From positions 1-56,965 of the forward strand of contig NZ_FNQR01000026.1 of NCBI RefSeq assembly GCF_900107755.1: a stretch of DNA of 56,965 bases, read 5' to 3'. Every line of letters starts with the position of its first letter. Within the stretch, counting starts at the first letter, position 1. Positions 27,764 to 36,330 of the stretch are shown piece by piece. This DNA is from Thalassobacillus cyri. GTDB lineage: Bacteria; Bacillota; Bacilli; Bacillales; Halobacillaceae. The notes beneath the pieces are model-generated. The model was not told the origin of the DNA, made no database searches, and saw only the letters and a program-made list of their open reading frames with translations. Made by a program: the position numbers and the translations under genes.

Positions 27764-28692
27764 TCCCCTTCCTTCTTATGCATTTTGATTCTGGGGTCCA
27801 GGAGTCCGTAGGCGATATCAACCAAGAACAACATAAAGACTAAGAAAAAGCTGTAGAATACGGTCGTACCCATAATCAAAGGATAATCCCGCTGGTTAAT
27901 GCCTTCGATGAAATACCTGCCCATACCAGGAATAGCGAATATTTTTTCGATGACAAACGTTCCTGTCAGGATACCAGCCAGCAAGGTTCCAAGAATGGTA
28001 ACAACAGGCATCAAGGCATTTTTCAATGCGTGTTTGAAAATGATTTTATATGGTTTTAATCCCTTTGCTTTTGCCGTTTTAATATAATCCTGTGTCAGCA
28101 CTTCCAACATGCTCGATCTTGTCAGCCTTGCGATGATTGCCATTGGACCTGTAGCCAGCGCCAGTGTAGGCAACACCATATGAGTCGGGCTTGACCAGGT
28201 CGCAGCAGGGAAAATGCCCCAATCGACAGCGAGCTTTTGAATCAACAGTGTTGCCAGTACAAAGTTAGGGATTGAAATTCCAAGTACGGCTACGGTCATC
28301 GCTAAATAATCGATAATGCCGTTATGTTTGAGCGCTGCCAGCACGCCGAGAATAATCCCGGAAATAAGGGCAACCATGACGGTAACAATTCCTAACTCAA
28401 AGGAAATCGGAAATCCTCGTCCCAATAAGTCATTGACCGTTTCCGTAGGGTGCTTGATCGATGGACCGAAGTCCAGTGTCGCAATAGATTTCAAGTAAAT
28501 AAGGTACTGGATAAATAACGGTTCATCCAAATGGTAGTGGGACTCCAGGTTTGCCTGAACTGCTGCATTGGTTCCTCTTTCCTGATTTAACGGGGAACCA
28601 GGTATGGCATGCATCAAAAAGAATGTAAGCGTCGCAATGATCAACACCGTTGCAATCATAATTAAAAAACGTTTTATTATGTATCTCGTCAT
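27760..28692 (-). CDS. dppB: Peptide ABC transporter permease DppB
   Basis: First permease subunit, 310 residues with six membrane segments. The N-terminal YIIKRFLIMIATVLIIATLTF helix, PGSPL, and the EAA loop (YIKTAKAKGLKPYKIIFKHALKNA) are typical of OppB/DppB. AGGGAGG lies 8 bp before the ATG. It follows dppA by 13 bp. Confidence 0.96.
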   Translation of the reverse strand: MTRYIIKRFLIMIATVLIIATLTFFLMHAIPGSPLNQERGTNAAVQANLESHYHLDEPLFIQYLIYLKSIATLDFGPSIKHPTETVNDLLGRGFPISFELGIVTVMVALISGIILGVLAALKHNGIIDYLAMTVAVLGISIPNFVLATLLIQKLAVDWGIFPAATWSSPTHMVLPTLALATGPMAIIARLTRSSMLEVLTQDYIKTAKAKGLKPYKIIFKHALKNALMPVVTILGTLLAGILTGTFVIEKIFAIPGMGRYFIEGINQRDYPLIMGTTVFYSFFLVFMLFLVDIAYGLLDPRIKMHKKEGE

Positions 28693-28705
28693 ACAGGCAC
28701 CCTCC

Positions 28706-29530
28706 CTAGCTAAAAGACGTATGCATCGCCAGTTCGGTCATGACGATCATCGCTTGATAAGCTTCTATGATATCTTTTGCCTGGTATTTCACGATTGTGG
28801 TGCCTGGTTCAATTTCAGTATTCGGCATCAGGTTCGCCCATTCTGCTTGGCCGTAATTGGTAAATTCTATTCGTAATATGGGGTTATCAGGCGGAGTCAA
28901 GGGTTTGACCAGATGACGTATTTTCAGTGCCTCTGTCACTTTTTTCTGCAATAGTTCTCCAGCTTTCACTGGTGTGAGACTTTTGACTGCTGAGCGGGAA
29001 ATCGTTTCTTTTACAACTGCTGTAGTTATGTTTGGAATAAGTGATTCAGCTTCCTGTCCGGCACAATCATCACCGGCGACTAATAAAACGGGAACGCCAT
29101 AATATCCGGCAACGTATGCATTAAAGCCTAGTTCTCCTACCTCGACGTCATTTATGTAGAAATTTCTTACTCCGAAAATCATCGAATGAGACATTACCCC
29201 GCGCTGTCCCGCTCTTGCATGATATCCAATGAACATCACCCCTGCAAAGCTATCATCCAGGCTCTGAACCATTGATAACGGTTTCACATCCCCTGTAATC
29301 AGATGAGCTTCCGGATCGAGCTGATCGATCAGCAGGTTGTTCATTTTCGAATGGCTGTCGTTCACTAATATATCTTCGCAGCCGAATTTTCTAGCCGCCT
29401 CGATGACGTAATTCGTCTCCTCTGTCATGATACGACGGGCCCGGTCGTAATTTAGTTCCGATGAATCCACGTACGTGTAATCGGGCAGACCGGTTATTCC
29501 TTCCATATCTACTGAAAGAAATAGTTTCAT
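28706..29530 (-). CDS. dppA: D-aminopeptidase DppA (family M55)
   Basis: Zinc-dependent, decameric D-aminopeptidase releasing D-amino acids, mainly D-Ala, from peptides. In 274 residues the metal ligands are visible: Asp and Glu in SVDMEG (D8, E10), His in NDSHSKMN (H60) and GYHARAG (H104), and a Glu in VGELGFNAYVAG. It is cytoplasmic. First gene of the operon, with a strong promoter overlapped by a CodY box. The order dppA-B-C-D-E-ykfA-B-C-D is exactly that of B. subtilis, where CodY and AbrB are known repressors. Confidence 0.95.
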   Translation of the reverse strand: MKLFLSVDMEGITGLPDYTYVDSSELNYDRARRIMTEETNYVIEAARKFGCEDILVNDSHSKMNNLLIDQLDPEAHLITGDVKPLSMVQSLDDSFAGVMFIGYHARAGQRGVMSHSMIFGVRNFYINDVEVGELGFNAYVAGYYGVPVLLVAGDDCAGQEAESLIPNITTAVVKETISRSAVKSLTPVKAGELLQKKVTEALKIRHLVKPLTPPDNPILRIEFTNYGQAEWANLMPNTEIEPGTTIVKYQAKDIIEAYQAMIVMTELAMHTSFS

Positions 29531-29577
29531 AGATGCAACACTCCTTTGGCTGTTTAAATTATTACGTTTTTTGGGGG

Positions 29578-29592
29578 AATTTTCTTAAAATT
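29578..29592. promoter_or_regulatory. CodY box at the dpp promoter
   Basis: AATTTTCTTAAAATT differs from the CodY consensus AATTTTCWGAAAATT by one base. It overlaps the -10 box and the start site of the dppA promoter, so bound CodY would block transcription when branched-chain amino acids and GTP are plentiful. Confidence 0.82.
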
Positions 29593-29618
29593 CTATCAAA
29601 TTTTTCCTCAATTAGCAA
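29590..29618 (-). promoter_or_regulatory. Sigma-A promoter of the dpp-ykf operon
   Basis: Minus strand: TTGCTA (29613-29618), 17-bp spacer, TAGAAT (29590-29595), about 60 bp before the dppA start. Confidence 0.72.
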
Positions 29619-29710
29619 TGCAGTTCAAAAATATGTAGAAATTTACATCCTATCACTGAAGCGCTTTCATAACTGTTTAGCTAGATGAACGATCAGTTAC
29701 CAGGTAAAAT

Positions 29711-29800
29711 AAAAAGGGCTGCTTCAGAGACAAAGTCTTACCCAAGCCAAAATAATGCCAATTAAATTGGTGGCTCAGCCTTTGTGCTGAAACAACCCTA
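29711..29800 (-). terminator. Long branched terminator after recG
   Basis: The minus strand forms a 13-bp closing stem with G-U pairs (AGGGTTGTTTCAG / CTGAAGCAGCCCT) followed by TTTTTATTTT. Inside the 85-base structure ACAAAG pairs with CTTTGT, and CCAAT/ATTGG makes a central hairpin, so it is a nested, multi-part structure rather than a simple terminator. Confidence 0.75.
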
Positions 29801-29809
29801 TCCTTTTTA

Positions 29810-31846
29810 TCAATCTAGTATTTCTCCTTGTAACGCTTCGTCACGAAATAACAATTCCCGCAAAGAACTCCATGATTCACCGGTATCCAATTGGTTCGTC
29901 TCTATGATATCCGCCGCGTCCTTGCGAGCGGTTTCCAGAGCACGGTAATCATGGACCATATCACCGACCTTGAACTCTGGAACCCCACTTTGTTTCTTAC
30001 CAAAAAAGTCACCAGGGCCACGCAGTTGAAGATCCTGCTCCGATAACTCAAAACCATCCGTTGTTTCTGTCATGATACGCATTCGTTCTTTGCCAATTTC
30101 CCCTTTGGGTTCAGCCAAAAGAATACAATAGCTCTGGGCATCTCCACGGCCGACACGTCCCCTGAGCTGATGCAATTGACTGAGGCCGAATCGTTCAGCG
30201 TCGTAAATTACCATTACTGTTGCATTGGGTACATTGACTCCTACTTCTACTACAGTCGTCGAAACGAGAACCTGGATGTCATTATCGACAAACTGCTGCA
30301 TGACTTCTTCTTTTTCTTCCTGATGGAGACGCCCATGCATCAAGCCGACGGAAATATCCGGTTCATAGTAGGTCTGCAACTGGTGGTGGAGATCGACAGC
30401 ATTCTGGATATCCAGTTTATCCGATTCCTCTATCAGCGGAGAAATGACATAGGCCTGGTGACCTCTTGCGACTTCTTTGTTAATGAACTGCAGCACCCGG
30501 TCCATCATATCTCCTTTTACCCAGTATGTCTCCACCGGTTTTCGTCCAGCAGGCATTTCATCAATGACAGAAACATCCATATCCCCAAATGCTGTGATTG
30601 CCAGCGTTCGTGGAATAGGGGTGGCTGTCATGAATAATACATCCGGATGCAATCCTTTATCCCTTAATGTCCGCCGCTGATTGACACCAAAACGGTGCTG
30701 CTCATCGACGATCACTAACCCTAGTTTGGAAAAGACCACTTCGTCCTGGATCAGGGCGTGGGTCCCCACAATGATATCTGCCTCCTGGTTGCGAATTTCT
30801 TCCAATACAGCTTTTCGGTGTTTTCCTTTAATTGAACCGGTCAATAACACAATATTCACCAGGTCCCCGAACATCTGCTGCAACGATTCATAGTGCTGTT
30901 CAGCCAGAATTTCTGTCGGCACCATCAATGCACCCTGGTTACCTGCTGTAATCGTTGCATATAAGGCGATCGCGGCGACAGCCGTCTTCCCTGAACCAAC
31001 ATCCCCCTGTAGCAGTCTGTTCATACGATGGGGGGATTTCATGTCTTTTAAAATTTCTGCCAGTGACTTCTTTTGCGCTTTCGTCAGTTCAAACGGAAAG
31101 GAATCCACAAATTCTGTCAGCTTATCATTATCATAAGCCTGCAGATTCCCTTCTGTCGCTTCCCGTTTCAATTTACGTAAGAGCTGCATCTTAAGCTGGA
31201 AAACAAGAAACTCTTCATAAGTGAATCTTCTCCGGGCGTGCTTCAATAACTCCCTGCTTTCGGGATAGTGCATTTGCCATAAAGCAGCCGACCGTTCCGG
31301 CAGCTTGTAGCTCTCCATCAAATGCTCTGGCAAAATTTCACGGATTTCTTCCCCATAGTCTTCTAATGCCTGGAGGATCAGCTTCCGCATTTTTTTCATA
31401 GTGATGCTTTCTTTCAAGGAATAGACCGGCTGAATCGGGTTTTGTGCCTCAGCACGACCCTTCTTATACTGGCTGACTGTTATTTGCAGCCGATGCTGGT
31501 CCCACTTGCCGGTTACGGTAATAATGTCCCCGGAATTAATTTGTTTCTTCGCAAATGCGCGGTTGAACATGACTGCTTTGACCGCAAATTGTTCTACCTG
31601 CAATGTCATCGTCAACCGGGATTTCTTTCGACCATAAAAAGTAAGGGAAGGTTCTCCAATGACCTCCCCTTCGATGGTCGCTTTTTCATCATGAACTAGT
31701 TCCGTCAACGGTTTGACCTCATACGTGTCATAACGATAGGGAAAATAGAACATGAGATCTTCAATGGTATATATACCTAGTTCATTCAGGGTTTCCGTCA
31801 CTTTTTCCCCTACTCCGTTCACCTCGGAAACTGGTTGCGTTAACAC
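29810..31846 (-). CDS. recG: ATP-dependent DNA helicase RecG
   Basis: Branch-migration helicase that regresses stalled forks and resolves R-loops. The 678-residue protein has the N-terminal wedge (EDLMFYFPYRYDTYEV with an OB fold), Walker A GDVGSGKTAVA, the VDEQHRFG motif II, TATPIPRT motif III and QLRGRVGRG motif VI, then the RecG hook (LRGPGDFFGKKQSG). The start is a GTG at 31846, 4 bp after the sdaAA stop, with a modest AAAGAGTGA ribosome site. In B. subtilis fapR follows directly; here the dpp-ykf operon intervenes. Confidence 0.97.
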   Translation of the reverse strand: MLTQPVSEVNGVGEKVTETLNELGIYTIEDLMFYFPYRYDTYEVKPLTELVHDEKATIEGEVIGEPSLTFYGRKKSRLTMTLQVEQFAVKAVMFNRAFAKKQINSGDIITVTGKWDQHRLQITVSQYKKGRAEAQNPIQPVYSLKESITMKKMRKLILQALEDYGEEIREILPEHLMESYKLPERSAALWQMHYPESRELLKHARRRFTYEEFLVFQLKMQLLRKLKREATEGNLQAYDNDKLTEFVDSFPFELTKAQKKSLAEILKDMKSPHRMNRLLQGDVGSGKTAVAAIALYATITAGNQGALMVPTEILAEQHYESLQQMFGDLVNIVLLTGSIKGKHRKAVLEEIRNQEADIIVGTHALIQDEVVFSKLGLVIVDEQHRFGVNQRRTLRDKGLHPDVLFMTATPIPRTLAITAFGDMDVSVIDEMPAGRKPVETYWVKGDMMDRVLQFINKEVARGHQAYVISPLIEESDKLDIQNAVDLHHQLQTYYEPDISVGLMHGRLHQEEKEEVMQQFVDNDIQVLVSTTVVEVGVNVPNATVMVIYDAERFGLSQLHQLRGRVGRGDAQSYCILLAEPKGEIGKERMRIMTETTDGFELSEQDLQLRGPGDFFGKKQSGVPEFKVGDMVHDYRALETARKDAADIIETNQLDTGESWSSLRELLFRDEALQGEILD

Positions 31847-31850
31847 ATAA

Positions 31851-32735
31851 TCACTCTTTCTTCAAAGAAATTCCGTACACTTTCGCTTCTAGTTCTCTGC
31901 CCGTCGGTGTTGCAGCCAAGCCTCCCTGTGCTGTCTCACGCAATGCGACTGGCATGGTCTGCCCGATTTTGTACATCGCATCGATCACTTCATCACACGG
32001 AATGCGGCTTGTTACGCCGGCTAATGCCATATCAGCTGCCACCACAGCGTTGGAAGCTCCCATCGCATTCCTTTTCACGCATGGCACTTCCACTAAACCT
32101 GCAACCGGGTCACAGACAAGTCCGAGCATGTTTTTCAAGGTAATCGCCATTGCTTCAGCCGATTGTGATGGCGTTCCGCCTGCCATCTCGACAATTGCAG
32201 CAGCTGCCATTCCAGCCGCCGATCCGACTTCTGCCTGACATCCTCCGGCAGCACCGGAGATGGAAGCATTATTGGCTACGACAAACCCGAATGCTCCAGA
32301 AGTAAACAGGTAACGCACCATTTGTTCTCTCGTTGGATTTAATTTATTTTTTACCGCAAACAGTGTACCAGGAACACATCCGGCACTCCCGGCTGTCGGC
32401 GTCGCACAAATTGTTCCCATTGCGGCGTTCACTTCATTAGTAGCTACTGCCTTACTGACCGCATCAAGCAGGATATCCCCTGATAAAGGGTTATTATTTT
32501 TCATATATTCCTGGATAAGAACGGCATCGCCGCCTGTCAAACCACTATGGGACTTCACCCCTTTGAGACCATCCTCGACAGCTTTTTCCATGACATCCAG
32601 GTTACGTTCCATCTGCCCGAAAACCTCTTCCCGGGTTCTTTCTTTCACTTCCATCTCCTGGCGAATCATCACTTCTGATATTTGAATGCCTTCACTTTCC
32701 GCCATTTCGACGAGTTCGGCTACATTACGAAACAT
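31851..32735 (-). CDS. sdaAA: L-serine dehydratase, iron-sulfur alpha subunit
   Basis: Deaminates L-serine to pyruvate and ammonia as an SdaAA-SdaAB complex with a [4Fe-4S] cluster. The 294-residue protein has cluster-binding cysteines in ICATPTAGSAGCVPG and VCDPVAGLVEVPCVKRN and the glycine-rich ASISGAAGGCQAEVG. It lies 18 bp after sdaAB. Confidence 0.96.
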   Translation of the reverse strand: MFRNVAELVEMAESEGIQISEVMIRQEMEVKERTREEVFGQMERNLDVMEKAVEDGLKGVKSHSGLTGGDAVLIQEYMKNNNPLSGDILLDAVSKAVATNEVNAAMGTICATPTAGSAGCVPGTLFAVKNKLNPTREQMVRYLFTSGAFGFVVANNASISGAAGGCQAEVGSAAGMAAAAIVEMAGGTPSQSAEAMAITLKNMLGLVCDPVAGLVEVPCVKRNAMGASNAVVAADMALAGVTSRIPCDEVIDAMYKIGQTMPVALRETAQGGLAATPTGRELEAKVYGISLKKE

Positions 32736-32753
32736 AATACATGCCCCTTTCTA

Positions 32754-33416
32754 TTAATCGACTATCTTGGCCACTTGCAGGATATGGTCGGCCCTTTCCA
32801 GCTCTTGCAAGATACTTTCATCAATATTCTGATCGACTTCGATGACCATTAACGCCTGCTGTCCTTCTTGCTTCCGGGAAACTTCCATATGGCCGATATT
32901 GATTTCATGGCGTGCTAGGATTGCCGTTACTGAAGCGATTGCTCCGTACCTGTCGTTATGGATGAGCAAGACGGCAGGGTGGCCACCGGATAGACGTAAT
33001 TCAAAACCGTTCAACTCGGTGATTTCCGCCATCCCTCCACCAATCGAAATACCGACAAGCTCCAGATCACCATCATCGTCGCCGATGCGAATCCTTGCAG
33101 TATTTGGGTGGTCGGTATGAGAATCCTCTTCATGGAACCTTATTTTAATTCCTTTTTGTTTAGCAGTATCTAAAGCATTTCTTATTCTCGTGTCGTGCGT
33201 ATCATAGTCCAGCAGCCCGCCTACAATAGCGACGTCTGTACCATGTCCCTTATATGTTCTGGCAAAAGAACCATACAAATGGATTTCCGCCCATTTCGGT
33301 TCCCGGCCAAAGAGATTTCGGGCAGCCCGTCCGATTCGCGCTGCTCCTGCTGTATGCGAACTGGATGGTCCAATCATGACAGGACCCATAATATCGAAAA
33401 CTGATTTGAATTTCAT
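32754..33416 (-). CDS. sdaAB: L-serine dehydratase, beta subunit
   Basis: Second subunit of the split serine dehydratase, 220 residues. The N-terminal half has FDIMGPVMIGPSSSHTAGAARIG, the C-terminal half an ACT domain (VLLIHNDRYGAIASVTAILARHEINIG) that may bind serine. It is the first gene of sdaAB-sdaAA-recG. The 230-bp region upstream shows AT-rich -10-like strings but no promoter I would call. Confidence 0.96.
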   Translation of the reverse strand: MKFKSVFDIMGPVMIGPSSSHTAGAARIGRAARNLFGREPKWAEIHLYGSFARTYKGHGTDVAIVGGLLDYDTHDTRIRNALDTAKQKGIKIRFHEEDSHTDHPNTARIRIGDDDGDLELVGISIGGGMAEITELNGFELRLSGGHPAVLLIHNDRYGAIASVTAILARHEINIGHMEVSRKQEGQQALMVIEVDQNIDESILQELERADHILQVAKIVD

Positions 33417-33552
33417 ATTTCACCTTTCCCTTCCATGAGATAAGCAGTTATGGATGGAGTTCACATTAGCTTATGCCCTATTCTATTTTAGCGAGAAACC
33501 GTTTACTTGAACAGGTGTTTTCTATACTATTTTTTCCTGAAAGATAATAAGT

Positions 33553-33581
33553 TTGCCAGAATACCCAACCCGTATTATAAT
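33553..33581 (+). promoter_or_regulatory. Sigma-A promoter of the NCS2 permease gene
   Basis: Plus strand: TTGCCA (33553-33558), 17-bp spacer, consensus TATAAT (33576-33581). A small leader hairpin GGTTG/CAACC follows at about 33593-33609. The purine riboswitch pattern was looked for and is absent. Confidence 0.75.
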
Positions 33582-33646
33582 TAAATTTTGTGGGTTGCAT
33601 GAACAACCGGGTGGGAGAGGGCTACAATATTATAGAGGAGTACACC

Positions 33647-34924
33647 ATGTTTAACAAGCATAAACATGACATCGATGCTGCCCAGTGGAAAAATGACGTT
33701 CTGGCTGGTTTTATCGGCTATTTTACAACCGTCTACATTGTAGCGGTCAATAGTTCGATTTTGAATGATGCCGGAATCGGTGTGGAAAATGCCATGGTCG
33801 CTACGATTCTTGCCAGCTTTGTCGGCACGTTGCTGATGGGTTTGCTTGCAAATGCCCCGATGGTACTGATACCCGGAATGGGGGTCAATGCCCTGTTCGC
33901 TTATACGATCGTCGAAGGCACTGGCATGAGCTTCCAGGAAGGACTGGCTGTTGTCATTGTATCATCCTTGATATTTCTTTTGACAGCATTCACGAAGCTT
34001 GGCGAGTGGCTGAAAGAAGCGATTCCCGATTCACTTAAGCATGCCATCACCGTTGGTCTTGGGTTGTTTTTGACATTGATCGGTTTGGAAAAAGGCGGAT
34101 TGGTCGTCAGAGGAGAGCATTCACTGATTACGCTCGGCAATCCATCTTCTGAAATGGTGATCACCAGCCTGTTGACCTTGTTCATCGCTATTTTTCTCTT
34201 TACAAGGAATGTACCTGGCAACTTCCTGGTGACGATGATTATCGGTACCGTTATTGCCTACTTTTTTGGATTGCTCGGTGAGCCTGGAAAAGGGATTTCA
34301 ATGGAAATGGATGGTTTTGTGTGGAACCCTTCTTTTGCCGGTATCGGGTCGTTGACCTTCTGGATGGCTGTCTTCCCATTAAGTATTGTGCTGATATTTG
34401 AAAATATGGGTTTAATCCATGGCCAGCTAGCCATGCTTAACAACGAAGGCAAATTTAAACGAGCGTACCAGGCGACAGCTTTTTCTGCACTGGCAAGCGG
34501 ATTTCTAGGCACTTCGCCGACCGTATCTTCTGCTGAAAGTGCAGCCGTCATAGCGTCCAAAGGAAAAACTGGCCGTGCCGCTATCACGATGGCGATTCTA
34601 TTCCTGGTAACTTTACTGTTGATTCCATGGATTTCAATGGTACCATCCACAGCCATCAGCCCGATATTAATTATTGTCGGAGCTTTGATGGTACAGAATA
34701 TCAAACACATCGAATTGGATCAGTTATCAGAGGCAATGCCTTCATTTTTGATCATTGTCATGATTCCGTTCACCTATTCGATTGCTGACGGGATGGCATT
34801 TGGATTCATCGCCTATCCACTGGTAAAGCTGGCGATCGGCAAACAAAGGGAGCTATCTTTCCCAGTCGTATTTATCGCCATGATGTTCCTATTCGAATTT
34901 GTCATGCGATCAGTCGGACATTAG
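33647..34924 (+). CDS. NCS2-family purine permease (PbuG/PbuO/AzgA type)
   Basis: A 425-residue membrane protein with about 12-13 hydrophobic segments that imports purine bases by proton symport; guanine, hypoxanthine or adenine are the likely substrates of this subfamily. Signature strings are AGFIGYFTTVYIVAVN, LIPGMGVNALFAYT, and the late GTSPTVSSAESAAVIASKGKTG. The ATG at 33647 has GAGGAG 6 bp upstream; an upstream ATG lacks one. It is on the plus strand, divergent from sdaAB, with its own promoter and terminator. I cannot tell PbuG from PbuO by eye. Confidence 0.92.
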   Translation: MFNKHKHDIDAAQWKNDVLAGFIGYFTTVYIVAVNSSILNDAGIGVENAMVATILASFVGTLLMGLLANAPMVLIPGMGVNALFAYTIVEGTGMSFQEGLAVVIVSSLIFLLTAFTKLGEWLKEAIPDSLKHAITVGLGLFLTLIGLEKGGLVVRGEHSLITLGNPSSEMVITSLLTLFIAIFLFTRNVPGNFLVTMIIGTVIAYFFGLLGEPGKGISMEMDGFVWNPSFAGIGSLTFWMAVFPLSIVLIFENMGLIHGQLAMLNNEGKFKRAYQATAFSALASGFLGTSPTVSSAESAAVIASKGKTGRAAITMAILFLVTLLLIPWISMVPSTAISPILIIVGALMVQNIKHIELDQLSEAMPSFLIIVMIPFTYSIADGMAFGFIAYPLVKLAIGKQRELSFPVVFIAMMFLFEFVMRSVGH

Positions 34925-34939
34925 AATATTAAAAATACG

Positions 34940-34970
34940 AGAGGCCCAGAGTATACATGTCTGGGCCTCT
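34940..34970. terminator. Terminator hairpin after the permease gene
   Basis: Perfect stem AGAGGCCCAGA / TCTGGGCCTCT with a 9-base loop, 16 bp after the stop codon. T-runs are weak on the plus side, better on the minus side. Confidence 0.7.
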
Positions 34971-35143
34971 TACATAAAGACACCGGTCGTTCCTTTGGTC
35001 ACTTCAATATCTCTATTTGGAGAGGGAACGTGCGGGTGTATGAGAAAATTACAGAATATATAGGAGACAAAGCTGCACGTAACTTTTTATGTAGAGAAGT
35101 TACGAGCCGTTCTAAAAAGTAAACATAATTGCTCCTGAATCAC
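34971..35143. other. Non-coding gap with a hairpin lacking a T-run
   Basis: This 173-bp gap downstream of the SDR gene has CGTAACTT/AAGTTACG arms at 35078-35107 with an 11-base loop. No T-run follows on either strand, so it is not a standard terminator. Nothing else was recognised. Confidence 0.4.
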
Positions 35144-35884
35144 TTAATGTTCATAAATCATTTTCCTGGTCATTCCACCGTCGATGACGATGTTTTCTCC
35201 GTTAATGAAATCATTTTCTTCCTGGCTTAGAAAAACACAGGCTCTGGCAATGTCCTCCGGTCTTCCTACTCTTTTGGAAGGGTGCTGGAAGTGGTCGACT
35301 TCTCTTAAGTCGCCATAATTTTCCGTTGCTATCCAGCCTGGACTGATACTGTTCACACGGATATAATGATCACTCAATGTCATTGCCAGTGAATGAGTGA
35401 GTGCCACGATTCCTCCCTTGCTTGCTGAGTAGGCTTCTGTATGCGGTTCAGCCATCGAGGCTCTCGTAGATGCAATATTGATAATACCTCCTCCCTGTTC
35501 CTTCATGAGTAAAGCAGCTTGTTTGGTTAAGTAAAAAACACTACTTAGATTAGTCGAAATAACTTCATTCCAGTCTTGCTCGCTCATCTCCCAAAAGTCT
35601 TTGAATTTTGAAATTCCTGCATTGTTCACTAAAATATCAATACGTTCATATTCCATCTCTATTTCTTTAAATAACTTCTGTACTGCTTCATAATTGCCTA
35701 CGTCGCACCATTTGAATTCTGCCTGATATCCGTTTTCTTTCCATCCTTTACAAACTTCCCTGCCCTTTTTTTCATCTTTATCAATAAGTATGACGGTATA
35801 ACCTTTCTCAACAAAAGCAGTAACGATAGCTTCTCCAATTCCATTAGCTCCTCCGGTTACGATTGCAATTTTCCTTTTTTCCAT
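35144..35884 (-). CDS. SDR-family dehydrogenase (glucose 1-dehydrogenase-like)
   Basis: A 246-residue classical short-chain dehydrogenase/reductase. It has the cofactor site TGGANGIGEAIV, NNAGIS, the catalytic Ser in NIASTRAS, Tyr-Lys in YSASKGG, and the closing ENIVIDGGMTRKMIYEH. Asp at the end of strand 2 (LIDKDEKKG) points to NAD rather than NADP. The substrate is unknown. Three ATGs run in a row; the third has the best distance from AAAGGAGG. Upstream, TTTACA-15-TAAAAT is a possible weak promoter. It is a single gene flanked by repeats and is not part of the conserved housekeeping order. Confidence 0.88.
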   Translation of the reverse strand: MEKRKIAIVTGGANGIGEAIVTAFVEKGYTVILIDKDEKKGREVCKGWKENGYQAEFKWCDVGNYEAVQKLFKEIEMEYERIDILVNNAGISKFKDFWEMSEQDWNEVISTNLSSVFYLTKQAALLMKEQGGGIINIASTRASMAEPHTEAYSASKGGIVALTHSLAMTLSDHYIRVNSISPGWIATENYGDLREVDHFQHPSKRVGRPEDIARACVFLSQEENDFINGENIVIDGGMTRKMIYEH

Positions 35885-35940
35885 CATCATTCCTCCTTTC
35901 CAACTATTTTACCGAAAGGTTTGAACTGTAAACGATATAG

Positions 35941-36330
35941 TTGTTTTTTCATAAAAGCCTTATTCAACAAAAGAGCGTAAAGTCGAAGACTTGGTTTCGA
36001 GATATTGTAAGAAGGGAAGGGTCGCAGGGGAACGAGTCGCTTTCCACGGGAGTTCGCTGAGCCTCCTCGAGCTGACGCTCTGTGGGGTCTCACCTGGAAC
36101 TCTTTTCCCGTAGGAGTCTCCCCGTTCCCCTACGCCCCCTTGCCATAATAGGAAGTTCTCGAAATCACACTTATGGAAACGATCATGATATAGAAAGAAG
36201 ACTCTGGCGTCTATATCTCCTTTATAAATGCGTCAACATGAAGGTTTCAGCTACATTCTTACTCTTTTTGAAGGGTCCGTTTAGTAAACACTGGCTGGAT
36301 GGGCAGAGAAACGGGGAGACTCCCGCTGAA
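35941..36330 (+). repeat. Long composite dispersed repeat, copy B
   Basis: Matches the reverse complement of 112-556 from a TTGTTTTTTCAT-like start to CTGGCTGGATGGG. It contains hairpin E4, then AAGTTCTCG, ATCACACTTATGG and a spacer up to CTCTTTTTGAAGGGTCCG. Its first 70 bp also match 56718-56790 at the right end (GTAAAGTCGAAGACTTG shared exactly). The 790-bp gap between the SDR gene and selO consists almost entirely of this copy plus E5. Confidence 0.75.
36018..36141. repeat. Hairpin repeat E4 (SDR-selO gap)
   Basis: About 124 bp with arms AGGGTCGCAGGGGAACG and CGTTCCCCTACGCCCCCT. Core landmarks: AGTCGCTTTCCACGGG, GAGCCTCCTCGAGC, TGTGGGGTCTCACC and CCCGTAGGAGTCTCC. Same family and orientation as E2 and E6. 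Confidence 0.8.

Noticed and set aside
33582-33646. Purine riboswitch before the NCS2 permease
   Set aside because: The leader is too short and lacks the conserved purine aptamer core; only a small hairpin is present.
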